This document shows positions 38,011 through 49,442 of a DNA stretch of 64,000 nucleotides, piece after piece. This DNA comes from Pisaster brevispinus (lineage: Eukaryota; Echinodermata; Asteroidea; Forcipulatida; Asteriidae): assembly GCA_023634235.1 (NCBI GenBank), contig JAMKCF010000002.1, forward strand, positions 9,509,591-9,573,590, written 5' to 3'. The notes beneath the pieces were generated by a model, which worked only from the letters and a program-made list of their open reading frames with translations, was not told the DNA's origin and searched no databases. Every line of letters begins with the position of its first letter. The first letter of the stretch is position 1. The translations under genes were made by a program, and so were the position numbers.

Positions 38011-39596
38011 TATGACTTTTAATGTCAGTTTCAGAGTAGCAGTCGGGTGCAATAATTGTTGGTGGTTAGAATCACCTGATGATTTGAAACAACATTTTTT
38101 TTTTCCCACAGTAGGCCCTATGTCTTGCCTTCTAAAAAAAGGTTGTGTTTTTTTAAACTGTGATGGTAAAACAAGTTTTTAGTGGTACAGTTCTACTAAT
38201 GGAAATATCAACCATTTCACCTTTTAACACATGACATTTAACAAAGGTTTAAGACCGCCGCAAAGTAACCATAAATTGACAATGTGCTACCTTCATGAAG
38301 CTCAAATACTCAACTGTAAGAAATCCCACGACAAATCATCCATGTCAGCTACCTGACAGAAATATATGTCCACCGAGAATGTTTCCTTTCACAAACCATC
38401 CAATAATCACATTAATCTATTGGAATTAGCCGATCACCTGGTCATAATTGGTTTGCCAATAATCCCAAATTTGATATATCTACTATGCCTCAATCAGAAA
38501 TATTTCTCCCCTACACAACAAGGGGATTCCGGTAAACTTGTGCAAACACAAGAAAGGTTTGGCATTCTTCAAAGAGTTTTACTCTTCCCTGAAGACCCCC
38601 ATTTGATTTTCGGAGGTCAGAGTCTACGCATATCTGCCTTCTGGCTTGATGGATAACTCAAGACTAGTTATTTGTTTAGGTGTAGATATGAGCCATGAAG
38701 TTCAATTTTCTAAGATGCTACATGAGATATATGGCTTGATGCAGCTCCGGGCTGCTAGTGGGAGAACTTTTAAACATGTACAAGTCCATGGAGTCTGCAT
38801 GGCATTACAAACTACAATTCCTTTACATCTATTGAAATGCACAATGTGCAAAAAGTCAACAGTATGACGAAAGGGCTTGCTTTTGGTTCTAAATGTCCCC
38901 TGCTAGTAAGTAAGTACAGCATAGAGCAAGGGATGGGCTGCACATTTTGTGGCAAACTACTGGCTGGGCTGCCACTAGTGCAAACAAGCTACTTTAATAT
39001 ATGAAAGATACAATGCAATTTTTGAAAATAAAGAAATCAAAAAACCTGATGACTCAAAGACATTGTGTGTGGAAAAAAGAAGTACTTTAAAGTTTTGACA
39101 GGAATGCTTACAATTTGCATTACATTTTTGAAGTATGAACGCATATCTTCCACATTGTTATTATAGCTGCAGTTACAGTACTTCATAAACATCTTTGTCA
39201 GACTTTTTTTTCTTTCTTTTTTATCAGTGACAGGGATCAGAAAATATCACAGGGGATACACATGGGCCAAAAAAACATCCCTCAAAAAAGGCCAAAATAT
39301 GCCAGGAATCCTCTTGATGGACCCCCCAAAAATAGCCAATCCATCTAGGTGCCACTGAGGATTATTCATATCATTATACTTTGAAAGGGTGGGATAAAGT
39401 GTGGCGGTGAGAAATTGGTTTTTGTGGTGAGAAGGGGGTGAGATGTGAGCAGTTGGTATGGTCTGGTGACTTTAAATGACTAGACAAGGTCAATATTTGT
39501 CAATTTAATGGCTCCTACATCTTGTAATTGACCAAGTGGGGTTTGGCTCACTGAAGGGTACAGTTAATAGAGTTAAGAGAAAAACCCAGAAAAGTC

Positions 39597-39636
39597 AATG
39601 TAATAACTTCAGGGACAATGTAATAACTTCAGGGAC
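39597..39636. repeat. 20-bp tandem duplication
   Basis: Two exact copies of AATGTAATAACTTCAGGGAC, back to back. Confidence 0.95.
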
Positions 39637-42179
39637 GTGCCCAACGAAAGATTTTTTTGCTTTGCTCTGCATGAGTTATTGGATTCATGAATGTTGTAAC
39701 ATAAAAGTGATCAACACCATTCACATGAATGAGGGAATAAACAGACACTTTAACAGTTTTGCAGTCAATTTATACTTATTTTGATATTTGTGTTCGTTTG
39801 TATTATTTTTCCTTTTTTGTGGAAAGCAATCTTTATCCAGTAGTTTGTTATATAATGACTTTGATGTTTATTAACCCAAATCTAAATCCTGGTTTTGCTT
39901 CAGACATGCCTAGCATGAATCTTTTCTAAAATGCGCCTGGAATGTTTACAGGATGTGATGGATTCAGAACTGCATATCATCAGAGTTCCAAATCATCCAT
40001 TGTTGACAAAGGGCTTAGGAAATGTCCTGCCATTCCTGCCAATATTATCAGAGTAAAAGAATTGTGGAGCCATGAGCCCACACCACATGCCCATCACTAA
40101 CAATAACATAGTACATGCCAATACTCTACTCGACCACACAGTGTAATGATGGGCACATGTACCTTACTTAATTCAAAGCTTAGAAGGAAACTTTGTTGTT
40201 ATCACCAAAATTGTTTTGAGTACGCATTGTGAAGGCGCATTTTGTTTATGTCTAGCAAAAGCTATATTAACGATAACCCTATCTCTCTGTTTGTTATCTA
40301 CCAGAGGCTTTGTGATCAACAGCAAAGTACCTCCCAACAATAACTGTGTCTGTTTTTTATCTTTGAAAAATAATCCCACTCAAACCCTGCCTGCTGACGG
40401 ATTACTGTTAAACCATAGAGCTATGGTTAAACTATAACCAACTAAACAAACACAGCATGCTTTTATGGTTATTAATTGAGCTTATCAAAGATACTGTGCG
40501 TGGGGTAAAATTGCTATCACAAGAACGTATTTATGAGCACTTGAGTTGGAGAAGATTTCCAGCTGAAGTGCTAACAAGTTCGGAAAGCCAACACCCGTCC
40601 ATGAAAATAATTGTCTTTTATGAAACCGGAGCTAAGATAAGAATATACTTGAATTCAGAAGTGAATTTGTTGTAGCCGTTTCCATCAAACAGCACTCTGG
40701 ATTGGTTAAAACTTACTTTAAAAAACTTCTCGTCAACCAATCAAACCTTGTTTATATTGTAAAAATGTCAGCAATACATATTTAGGGAATCCTTTAAAAA
40801 ACAGCAACATAATACAATTAGTTGTATCGCTATAAAAATAACATAAATATTTTGCCAACAATCCTATTTTTAGAACATTTTAACGATTTGAGTTCAACTT
40901 TCCCATCCAATATGACAAATAAAATTGATCTTAGAAATGTTAATAGCCCTAGACTGTGCAAAACCAGAAGACTAAAAAATCAAGCACTATCAACAAAGAC
41001 CAAAGAAAACCAAAGCATGGTCAGAGTAAGAGTTCAGTGTCATAATAATTACAGATCAACCCATAAATCCGTCAGTGCAAATGCCTGTACAATCCAGCTG
41101 ATTGGAAAGGGTCTAATACACCTCAATGGCCCAAATCATCTAGTTATGGTAGTGGGGCATAAATCAGCCAGCCGAATTAGAACAACTGTCTCCCAGACAA
41201 AGAACACAGGGCCTAGATTTGTACTAGTCCGTCATATCGCAAGATTCATGGTGGTGCACAGGGTTTGAAACACACTTTGATAAACCCTATAAATGATAAA
41301 TATACAATATAACAAAACAGAAATTCAGTGATCAACAACATCTGTAATTGATTTTCTTTTATATGAATGTCATTTACACTTATTGTATTAAAGAGGAAGT
41401 TTTGTTGTTCTTGATGTGTATGTTTTTTTGTTTTTTTTATGTATACAAAGCCAGGGTCATTTTAATGCTGACAACTACAGGATGCAAATTTTAGAGGGTA
41501 AGTTGATGGCATTTCCACCCTTCACTAACCCATAGAGTTTTAAATTTCAATGAGCTTTACTGGGAACAGATATCCTCAGCACTAGAAAGACAGGTTGAAA
41601 AGAACGATTTCTTTATATGTGAAGAAAACAGACGCACCTTTTACCACCAGCAAACATATAAACAAAACTAAATTCAGATAAAAGTCTGAAATTTCTCATC
41701 TCTGTTTATAGGTAATGTAAATTACAGGCTCTCAACTGTTGGATTTGTTCTATGGTTGGACCATGAAGACAGTAAACACCCCTGTAGACGGACTATCCCA
41801 CTTGGAGCAAGTCTATGGCTGATTGGGCTTGAGCTGGAGCCAGTAAGGATTGCTTAATGCCGCATTATTGGACAGGATTGACAGAGACATCCCAGATATA
41901 TACACAGCAATTAATGAGCCTTTTTGCAACTGACATGACTTTCTAAATCTTTACATGTACATGTACATGTAGGGCCTTTGTGTATTGTAGTTGTACAAGA
42001 GACACATGGCCCCACCAAATGTAGAAATGGTCAAGTAATAACAAGACCTTGAAGAGGGGTACAGTTGGGTGAATATGTTTTTGTGAACAGAGGAACTTGT
42101 ACTGCTATTTACTTGTCTTCCATTGTGTAAAAACAAAAGCAGATTCATTTATGGTTTTAATGAGATTTTATTTGAATGT

Positions 42180-42510
42180 CCAAATCAAAACTGTTTCATG
42201 TATGTATTGAATTAAATGTTTGAATAAACTGGTATAATTTTTATGCCTGAACTAAACACTATTTTGTGTCTGATTGTATCACTGTTTCATTAAAAAAAAC
42301 TGTTTATTGCTATAGTACAGACTATTTCATGTCTGAATTGAAAGTTATGATATCTTTAGGAACTAATGATCGCTTCATGTCTGAAGAGCAGAACAGCAGA
42401 CTAAGTCCATAAGTACAACACTATTTCTTGTCCAAATTCCACTGTTCCATGTCTACATTATACACACTTGACTAACTTTACAAGTTACCTATTTCATGCA
42501 AAATAGCTTG
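42180..42510. repeat. Degenerate array of about 22-24 bp units
   Basis: Variants of ACTATTTCATGTCTGAATTG recur near 42190, 42255, 42282, 42325, 42370, 42418, 42443 and 42485. Spacings are close to one, two or three times 22-24 bases. The intervening units are strongly diverged. No other repeat class explains the periodicity. Confidence 0.5.
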
Positions 42511-43279
42511 TCTATTGTGCTGACATTATTAGCATGTTAGTCAAACTATTGACATTTTGTTGAAAACTTCAACAAAATCAATATGAAGCATTTAATGAGT
42601 GATGCAGTTACATAACGGGTCCACCAGGAATGCTCAAGCATTTCGAACCTTGTCAATTCTAATCAAATAACTGTTATATTTGTTATTGCTTTTAATTGGA
42701 TATTTACTTATTAGAAACTGGACCGAGTTCCAAATGGATTCCGGAATGTTTTGTTTCATTCACTTCAAGTGGCTGGCATTGGTGAACCAGATGATCAAGG
42801 TTTTGGTTTGTGTGGGGTTTTTTTCTATGTTTATTTTTACTTTGAAAATTCAAACTGTCACCAAGACGTTTGATCTCCACTAGAAAAAATGCATTCATTT
42901 GAAATTTGAACAGGTATCTTGTTTAGCACTACCACAACACTTACTCCGCTACAGGCGAAATGGGTGTCTAACTTTCCTCTCCGTCACGGGCATTGTTTCA
43001 GTTGCTTGTCACTTTTTTCCAAACCTGAAGCTGATATATTAGGGCTGGGGTAGGATCAATGTACACTCTTGTCAGACGACAAAGGGGTTTCAGGAACTGG
43101 AACAAGATCTAAGTCAACAAAGCTGCGTATATACGAGGCACATCAAACAAGGCTGAAGGATCAATACTGGAGTGCGATGGTTGTAGCGTACACCAGTAGG
43201 AAAAACAAGCGGAGCCAGGACATATTGGATGTGTGACGAAGACAATAGAGACATCCCTACGACTCCATGCTGTATTGAT

Positions 43280-43560
43280 TGGGGCCGGTACACCATGAGC
43301 TCATCACCCGGCCTTCAGCTGCTCCCGTGGTATCCTACACCACATGAGGCTCACACCTAACCCCAGCCTTGCCGAGGACAATCCTTTGTCCCTCCCTACC
43401 GCCATTTGTCTGCATGCACTCCAGTTGTCGAGAACAGTACCAACGCGGCTTAGTCATTCCTCCCTCCCGCCAACGTAGTTCAGGATGCTACGGGCGGTTA
43501 CAACAGTCTTTTGGGGATCAGACTGATAATCCTACAGTGTTACAGTTGGGATTTCATTTC
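43280..43560. other. Repeat-free GC-richer block
   Basis: C-rich and CpG-containing text with no interspersed repeat. The 70-codon open frame at 43369-43581 has no recognisable motif. It lies about 4 kb past the Eph exon in gene order. Confidence 0.22.
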
Positions 43561-44673
43561 CTTATCAGGTGTTTTGGCTAAAATTGATACTTACTTTTGA
43601 GGGGTCTTGATTCAATCAAGCATTCTGCACTCCTGCGGCTGGGGTTATTTAATGAATTGTGAAACGAATGGCAACAAATCCTGGACTAATTCATTAAGCG
43701 GAGGGCCCATACAGAGGGCATCAGTGTAGGTTCACTAAACTTGGCTTTGGGTTTGGTAAGACTCCGCTTTTTTTATATTTTTAATTTAGTGGAATCCGAT
43801 TTAGTCAATGCCACGATGGGCGTACAAGGTCAAACCTCAGAATGTCCTCTTTAGACAAAGGATCCTACCACCTGCGAAATGTGGCCAGCCATCGGCAGTC
43901 CTCATAGAAGACATGTTACACAACCTATATATTGTGGTCATCTACCATTGATTGAAGACTCCATTGCAGATTGGATACAAATACAACAGGAAAATTGTCA
44001 GACTTGGAGGAGTACAAGACTGAACAAAAGTTAACTTTCTGTACCTAGCTCTTTTTTAGCAGACCATTTCAATGAAAAATACCTCTTTTCAAAGGATGCT
44101 TTCACAGCAGAGATGGAAGTTTTAAATGATAACTACCCAAATAGTCATTTGCAACTTTGAGAAATTGTTTCCAATAACGAAACATCTTTTATAGCTATAA
44201 TTTCTCACACACCTTAATGTTTGCGTAAGAATCCCTCGCTCTAAATTGATTTTCTTTCCTCATCCTCCTCTTGAACAACATTAAGAAAAAGCAATATTAA
44301 ATTTGGGAAAGTAACTGTGGACCTACTCTAATTACTTTTGGGATTCTGGGTCAAAAAATGATTCCTCCATTTCTAACAAATGCCAAAATTATTCGACTGA
44401 ATCATCGGAGGGGAATATTTGATGGACAAAAGATGACAAACACTGAACGACCTGATTTTCAATATAGCGCATCAGTCATTGAACTTAAAAAAGAATGTTG
44501 CGGTGACATGTTTCCAGTGAATACAACGACGGCGCTGTGAACAAAGAACGTTGGGTAGAATCAAGCAATCAAGCGGGCAATGACTTTAAGTTTAAGATGG
44601 ATGTGTTGTCCTATCAGAGGCCAAAGCCATTACGCTGCCAGTCAGAACATTTCAACTAAGCACTATAATCAAG

Positions 44674-44767
44674 TAAGCTAAGAACTGAAGGAAACCAGCA
44701 AATTAGGCTGAGAACTGAAGGAAACCAGCAAATTTGGCTGAAAACCAAGGAAAACATGGCTGAGAAT
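44674..44767. repeat. About 30-bp tandem repeat, three decaying units
   Basis: The core GAACTGAAGGAAACCAGCAA occurs twice exactly 30 bases apart, followed by a diverged third unit (GGCTGAAAACCAAGGAAAAC) and the start of a fourth (GGCTGAGAATTG). Confidence 0.85.
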
Positions 44768-46864
44768 TGTTCCAGAGTAAGCATTCTTTTATGAGGTTGG
44801 CCCTGTTTTCTCATAAGCTAGGGAAAAAAATGTTGCCTTTTGGAAGTCAAGGGTTTAATGGGGCTGCTTGTGGGGGTTATGCTCGCTCATAAACCCCAGT
44901 GAACCTACGGGGGCGCTAAGAAAAACATCCCAGAACATGACAGGCCACCAGAGAAGCTCCAACAACAAACATAACCCTGAATTTGAACAGGAGCAACGCT
45001 GAAAATGTTTCCAAGATGAAATAATGAGATGGCTGAGGTTTAAACCACAGCCGGGCCTTCATGGAAGAATCTGTCTTGATAAATGGTGATGGTGCGTGAG
45101 ACTATGGCAGTGTCTATAACCTGCATTAGGGTCAGTATGATGAATTAGCTCCACGAATGACCCAGAAATTAATTTTGGGGGTTACAGAATATTCTGACAA
45201 AGCCTATTTTTCCAGTGTATCATTTGGAATGGAATTTATTATTATAAACTTGGTTAACCTTCAGAAGCTGATGTGTTCTTTTGAAAGATCTATTAATAAC
45301 AAGATGCAAAGAAGCAATTTTGACAGTCTGGAAATGTTCTGAAGGGTTTCATTAGTTTATTATGCTGTTGCTTTTTTTGTGGACAGTGAAAGAAATTGTA
45401 TAAATTTGTGTTATGATTGTTTAGTATGAACTCTGGATGATTATTTATCAATGACTTTGAACATTTATATGCTTTTCTGCTTATTTAAATCTTGTTTTCA
45501 GATTGTAACATACATGTTTTTAATTCTATTTGCAATGTTTTTACAGTTGAACTACTGTTTATTACTGAGAAGTAGATCACATCCAATTTGGCCTTTTGGA
45601 AATACAATTTTTATGACAATAAAAATTGAATAAATGTGTAACTTTTTGTATTAATATTTCTTTGTTTCCCTTGGCAGAAGGTACCTAAGCTTGATAATAT
45701 TGGAAACGCAAACTTGTACACTATATATGTAGAAGCATACAAAATAACTGACCGTAATTTAATCAACATAATTAAACACTTCACTCGTTAAAATAAACAA
45801 GACTCGTAACAACTTACGACCAATAATACACTGACCAATAAATACATAATCACTCACTGGTATTTCTAGTAATTTCATTTCTGACTACACATAATCTTCT
45901 TTCAGACATAACAAACAACTAACACTTGATTCACAACCTAGATGATGTGTTTACCGGCGACCAAAGTTCAAAGTTCCCAACAAGAGAAACCTCTGATCAG
46001 AACTTTCCATGTAAAATATTGAGGACTACGTGGTGGAATTCCAGATAATTTCATCACAAAGTATTTTTGGAGTACTCAGTGCTTTACAATTGTATCTCAA
46101 GTTCAGAGAACACTGTGTACACATCACACTTTTGACTTTGTAACAATATTTCAAAATTTGTTAAAGAATATTTTGAATAGTGTTTTAATTTAAGCAAAAA
46201 GTGGCTCCACCAGAAATGAAACTTCTAAAAATTGTCAGCCAGATCTGCCAGATTTGGGCAAACAGTATAAATTATATAGGAAAGCATTGTCTCTATAAAT
46301 TAAAGGAAATTTGTTTCGCATGTATTACATGATTTTGGTGGCAAAATTGATTAGAATGTATTTTTGTTTAAAAAATAATCCTGTGTAGGCTGTCTCTATG
46401 AATGTTTCTATGTTTGTGTAGTCTATCAGACTTGTTTTGTTTACTGTTTCTTTGTTCACATAATTTTTATAACATGGCTGTTCGATTTTTCTATTCAAAT
46501 GCAATGACAACAATTTCTCACAAACCAATACCAAACAAAACAATCATCAGATTACATTCATCGAACAACTAAACAAAATCCATTTTAAAAAATCTATACA
46601 TTTTGTAGCAGATTATTTCTGGGGAGAAAATATTCACACATAACTGTACCACATTGGAACAAATCATGCCAAGTTGACCCAACAATTTTGAACTGAATAT
46701 TAATGCTTCACCACCAATCAAAATCGTTGTGAGATGATTTTATGTCTTTTATGCTCCTTTTTTTTCTCTCTCTCTCTTCTTCTTCCTTTGTTATGATTCA
46801 GGTAAAGACATAAATGTTCCTAGACACAAATGCTCACATGAGAGATGGCAAACATCCTGTGGTT

Positions 46865-46878
46865 GGGGGGGGGGGGGG
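46865..46878. repeat. G14 homopolymer
   Basis: Fourteen consecutive G bases, about 650 bases past the Eph exon donor. The length is prone to sequencing error. Confidence 0.9.
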
Positions 46879-47032
46879 TCAGAACTAACAAGCTTTGGGT
46901 CAACTTCTTGGCAGAGGTAGCTTCTTGGGAGAGATTTTGGTTTTGAAGGTTTTTAAAAAGGAGTAGTCTCATGATGAAAACGTCTGATTGAAGACACTGA
47001 TTGAGAAGAAAGATCCACTTGGAAACTAACTA

Positions 47033-47177
47033 GGGCTGGATTTCACAAAGAACTAAAAGACCGATCTTAAGATGTGTATCAATCTTAATTGCAAAGCCGA
47101 GTGTGATGTCACAATAAATCATGACATTATTGACAACTCATCTTAAAAAGAATCTTAGTGCTTTGTGAAATTGAGAC
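47033..47177. mobile_element. MITE with TTTCACAAAG ends, copy 2
   Basis: It starts GGGCTGGATTTCACAAAG and ends CTTTGTGAAATTGAGACC, with AAGATGTGTATCAATCTTAA and TTGACAACTCATCTTAA inside. The same words occur in the copies at 33.5 and 61.7 kb. It lies about 350 bases past the Eph exon donor. Confidence 0.7.
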
Positions 47178-47518
47178 CTGGACCAACTTCGTATAGCTGG
47201 TAAGCCAGTTTGCTGTATACAGTAAAGTGTTGGTATCTTGCTAGCTAAATAAACAACTCTAAACAACAGAATCACAAGAAATCACATGGGTGCATACATA
47301 AACTCACAATATATATTTGAAATTGCTGAATAATTTAAAGAGGTAGTAGTTTTTGTTTTAGTTCAGGAAGACTGGTGTTTGAATAAAGTAAAAGATGCAA
47401 CCTCCTGTTTTATATTTTAGAGAGCACTGTACATGTAAAACAGGATTCTTCTCATCACTAAATCTTCCAATGCTTTTCTTAAGGTTACTCTGACTGCCTC
47501 TTTAAGGTATGACATAAG

Positions 47519-47525
47519 GCTTACC
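47519..47525 (-). other. 5' splice site (donor) of the Eph exon
   Basis: Minus-strand reading gives GAG|GTAAGC, a strong match to the metazoan donor consensus. The GT is at 47524-47523. The break falls after the first base of the Gly codon that follows Cys-Arg (phase 1). Beyond it the frame runs only a few codons to a stop, and the text stops looking like an Eph receptor. Confidence 0.88.
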
Positions 47526-48185
47526 TCTACAACTCTGTCCTTCAGCTTCGAATCCTGGTGAGCAGCCACATGATCCTTGGAAGGCAGTCCACACCCCAAA
47601 CTTCTGACAGCGAGCCACAATCGGCAGCGTGCCAATTTGTTCAGCATGGCCAACGCAGATCCCCTCTACAGCAACCAGCGAAACTACATCCGCTCCGGTC
47701 ACCGTTTCTGGAAAGACGGCAAAATTTTCTGTCTTTGCCGCGCATACCTCGTAGAAGACACGGACTCGCATGATGGCCATGCAGGCTCCTGTGTCGCGGA
47801 AGGCGAGGTAGAATCCATTGGCGGATGTTGCAAACTCCTCTGTTGCTGTGTTAGTCTGGGGCTCCGCATCTGAGTCGGTATCCGAGAACCGTGTCTCGGC
47901 CGCAATACGCTTGATCCTTGTATATGGCGGAGCAGCCCAATCAGGTAGATTATTGGGATCACTACTTGACGCCTCTACTTCAAATAGTTCAAATGTTTCT
48001 TTACATTGATGGGCGTCGTCAATCCCAGTACAGGAGTTCATTGTGAAGTCAATCTCTACATGGATGCGGTTGCCTAGACGACGTGGTATGTAAGGCATAC
48101 GTAGCCAATGGCCATCGCTCGCGTCTGGGTTGCGCACTTGGCAAACTGTATACAGACGTCCATAGCTGGGTCCAATTTCTGCCCA
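47525..48185 (-). CDS. Eph receptor internal exon: ligand-binding domain and start of Cys-rich region (partial gene)
   Basis: The 661-bp exon encodes 220 residues plus one base, beginning in frame with Trp. Eph receptors are membrane tyrosine kinases that bind ephrins on neighbouring cells and guide migration and axon growth. Signature pieces in order (exon residues): YTVCQV (12-17), WLRMPYI (27-33), NRIHVEIDF (39-47), CKETFELF (61-68), RIKRIAAE (90-97), GFYLAFRDTGACMA (124-137), VRVFYEVC (141-148), FPET (158-161), then a Cys-rich stretch with CGCSPGFEAEG (206-216) and CRG at the end. Cys15/Cys135 and Cys52/Cys61 match the four disulfide cysteines of Eph ligand-binding domains. The frame reads through without stops and the exon is visibly more GC-rich than its surroundings. 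There is no initiator Met: this is an internal exon. The segment before GFYLAF (about 100-122) is diverged, without the usual Gly-Pro. Whether the receptor is A-like or B-like cannot be told from this exon. Confidence 0.93.
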
Positions 48186-48217
48186 CTGAAAAGGGAAACA
48201 TTAAGAAAAAAACAAAG
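48186..48217 (-). other. 3' splice site (acceptor) of the Eph exon
   Basis: Read on the minus strand, a long T/C-rich tract ends in CCCTTTTCAG directly before the first codon (TGG, Trp). The AG is at 48187-48186. A possible branch-point sequence, CTTAAT, lies at 48205-48200. The exon starts exactly on a codon (phase 0), at the Trp that in vertebrate Eph receptors follows the Gly of the 'GWEE' motif. Confidence 0.85.
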
Positions 48218-48779
48218 TTAGAAATGGTGCAAACTATCCAAAAAATCCATTTTCATTTTTCACACCTTTTTGTCCGTATAAAAAGAAGTTCAATTCAACT
48301 GATACAGGAAAGCACTGAGTGTGCAGTGCTAGTCACACAATGGTACAAAGGCAAACGTTCAAACCAAATGACAAGCTTTTTCTACGTGTAAACAACAACA
48401 ATAAAACAGTACACATTAGCTTCAAAGTTATTGCACACTTTTGTCTATTATTCTGACAATCTTTATGTAATGCAAACTTGTTATCAAAACCAAATGAAAC
48501 TGATCGTACCAGTATACAAGATACAAGTATTACATGTTACCTTAACATGTAAGCCCTCACCTATTTTTTTCATTAAGCAAGGATCAAACATAAATATAGA
48601 AACATTTTAATATTGATAGAGAGCAATCCATCACTGCTTCAATATTACCAGTTCATATTAATTAAATCACCTTCTCATTTCAATGGGAAAGCAACTGTTC
48701 TTTGCTACTCGGCAGAAATCAAATTATAAAAACAGATTTTACAGTTCAATATTTGGTGATATTGGGATCATGAATAATG

Positions 48780-49080
48780 GGACATTGGGGTGATATTAAG
48801 GGGTAGGTATGCAGCTCATGTTCGGACTAACTAAACATCGGCAATTAATCGTCGACCAGGCCTGAGTGGATCCAGCGTCCTCAATCATTGCTCCTCCTTC
48901 ATTTCAATCCCAAGGAGAGGTGGAGACGAGACGGGGTTGAGGATACCGCCAAGAGAAGAAGACAGTACACTTGGGAAAACATCGCGCGCTAAACGGGCGA
49001 CTGACTCATCGTAATAATGTGCAGGTGCGGCTATGGTCACACGATAGCAGGACGCTCCCTCCGACACTTGGCCCTAAGTA
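48780..49080. other. CpG-containing block 0.6 kb upstream of the Eph exon
   Basis: CGGCAATTAATCGTCGACC, AACATCGCGCGCTAAACGGG and TCATCGTAATAATGTGCAGG stand out from the AT-rich intron. A 60-codon minus-strand open frame (48885-49067) does not resemble any Eph N-terminal exon. Candidate regulatory element. Confidence 0.25.
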
Positions 49081-49298
49081 ACTACTACAGCCTATCAAAT
49101 TAAGTGCCAATATCAAATGCATAAAATTCAGAAGATTCGTTGTCATATTTTGGAGCTATCAACTGGCACTGCAATCAAAACCGCATTTTGCTTTTCTTCA
49201 GATTATTTTTTTTTCTTCTTTCAAGATTTCACACAAAACCAAGCGTTTATAACAAAAGAACAGCATTGGTAACAATGTATCGACAGTTACAGGTTGAA

Positions 49299-49442
49299 TG
49301 GCTTCCGACTGGCACCCCTTGAACAAACATATTGACAAAAAAGGGAGACTGCCAATATAGGGCTAGATAGCTCAGTTGGTAAAGCACTGGCACAGAAGTC
49401 AAATCCCGCTCTGGTTTTTTGTTCAACCCAAAATTCATTAAA
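49299..49442 (+). mobile_element. tRNA-derived SINE (family A), plus-strand copy
   Basis: TAGCTCAGTTGGTAAAGC (49368-49385) matches the pol III A box of a tRNA and AAGTCAAATCCCGCTC (49396-49411) the B-box region. About 65 bases upstream of the A box (CCGACTGGCACCCCTTG...GGGAGACTGCCAATATAGGG) are also shared with the 24.4-kb copy, so the conserved unit is longer than a bare tRNA head. The downstream end GTTTTTTGTTCAACCC is shared too. Confidence 0.75.

Larger units (their letters stand above)
35521..42179. other. Intron stretch, no gene seen
   Basis: AT-rich text with one exact 20-bp tandem duplication and a possible SINE scrap. Two longer open frames (minus 35475-35873, 132 codons; plus 40822-41268, 148 codons) show no recognisable domain, signal sequence or splice context. 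The latter is the better candidate for a conserved element or unknown exon. Confidence 0.5.
43582..47032. other. Intron stretch, no gene seen
   Basis: It holds the 30-bp tandem repeat and the G14 run. The T/A-rich part at 45430-45640 ends in ATGACAATAAAAATTGAATA, a possible old retroposon 3' end, not assignable. Confidence 0.5.
1..47524 (-). other. Eph intron downstream of the ligand-binding exon (3' end outside window)
   Basis: From the donor at 47524 to the window edge no further exon was recognised: no second Cys-rich exon, FN3, transmembrane, kinase or SAM segment. The sequence is AT-rich and contains SINEs, MITE-like elements, simple repeats and LINE scraps, as expected of a long intron. 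An exon of about 50 codons could have been missed by eye, so the span as one intron is inferred. A nested non-coding gene cannot be excluded. Confidence 0.7.

Noticed and set aside
40411..40428. Inverted repeat AACCATAG-AG-CTATGGTT
   Set aside because: The 8-bp stem is short enough to occur by chance several times in 64 kb, and nothing around it supports a function.
41952..41971. TACATG repeats here and near 16.7 kb
   Set aside because: Short self-complementary simple sequence, common in AT-rich animal DNA; no further structure.
47417..47962. Other open frames overlapping the Eph exon on both strands
   Set aside because: They are out-of-frame shadows of the exon; none resembles a protein family and the Eph frame explains the composition.
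49361..49411. A functional tRNA gene on the plus strand
   Set aside because: A- and B-box words are present but no complete cloverleaf or acceptor stem is seen, and the same unit recurs at 24.4 kb with non-tRNA flanks, so it is a SINE.
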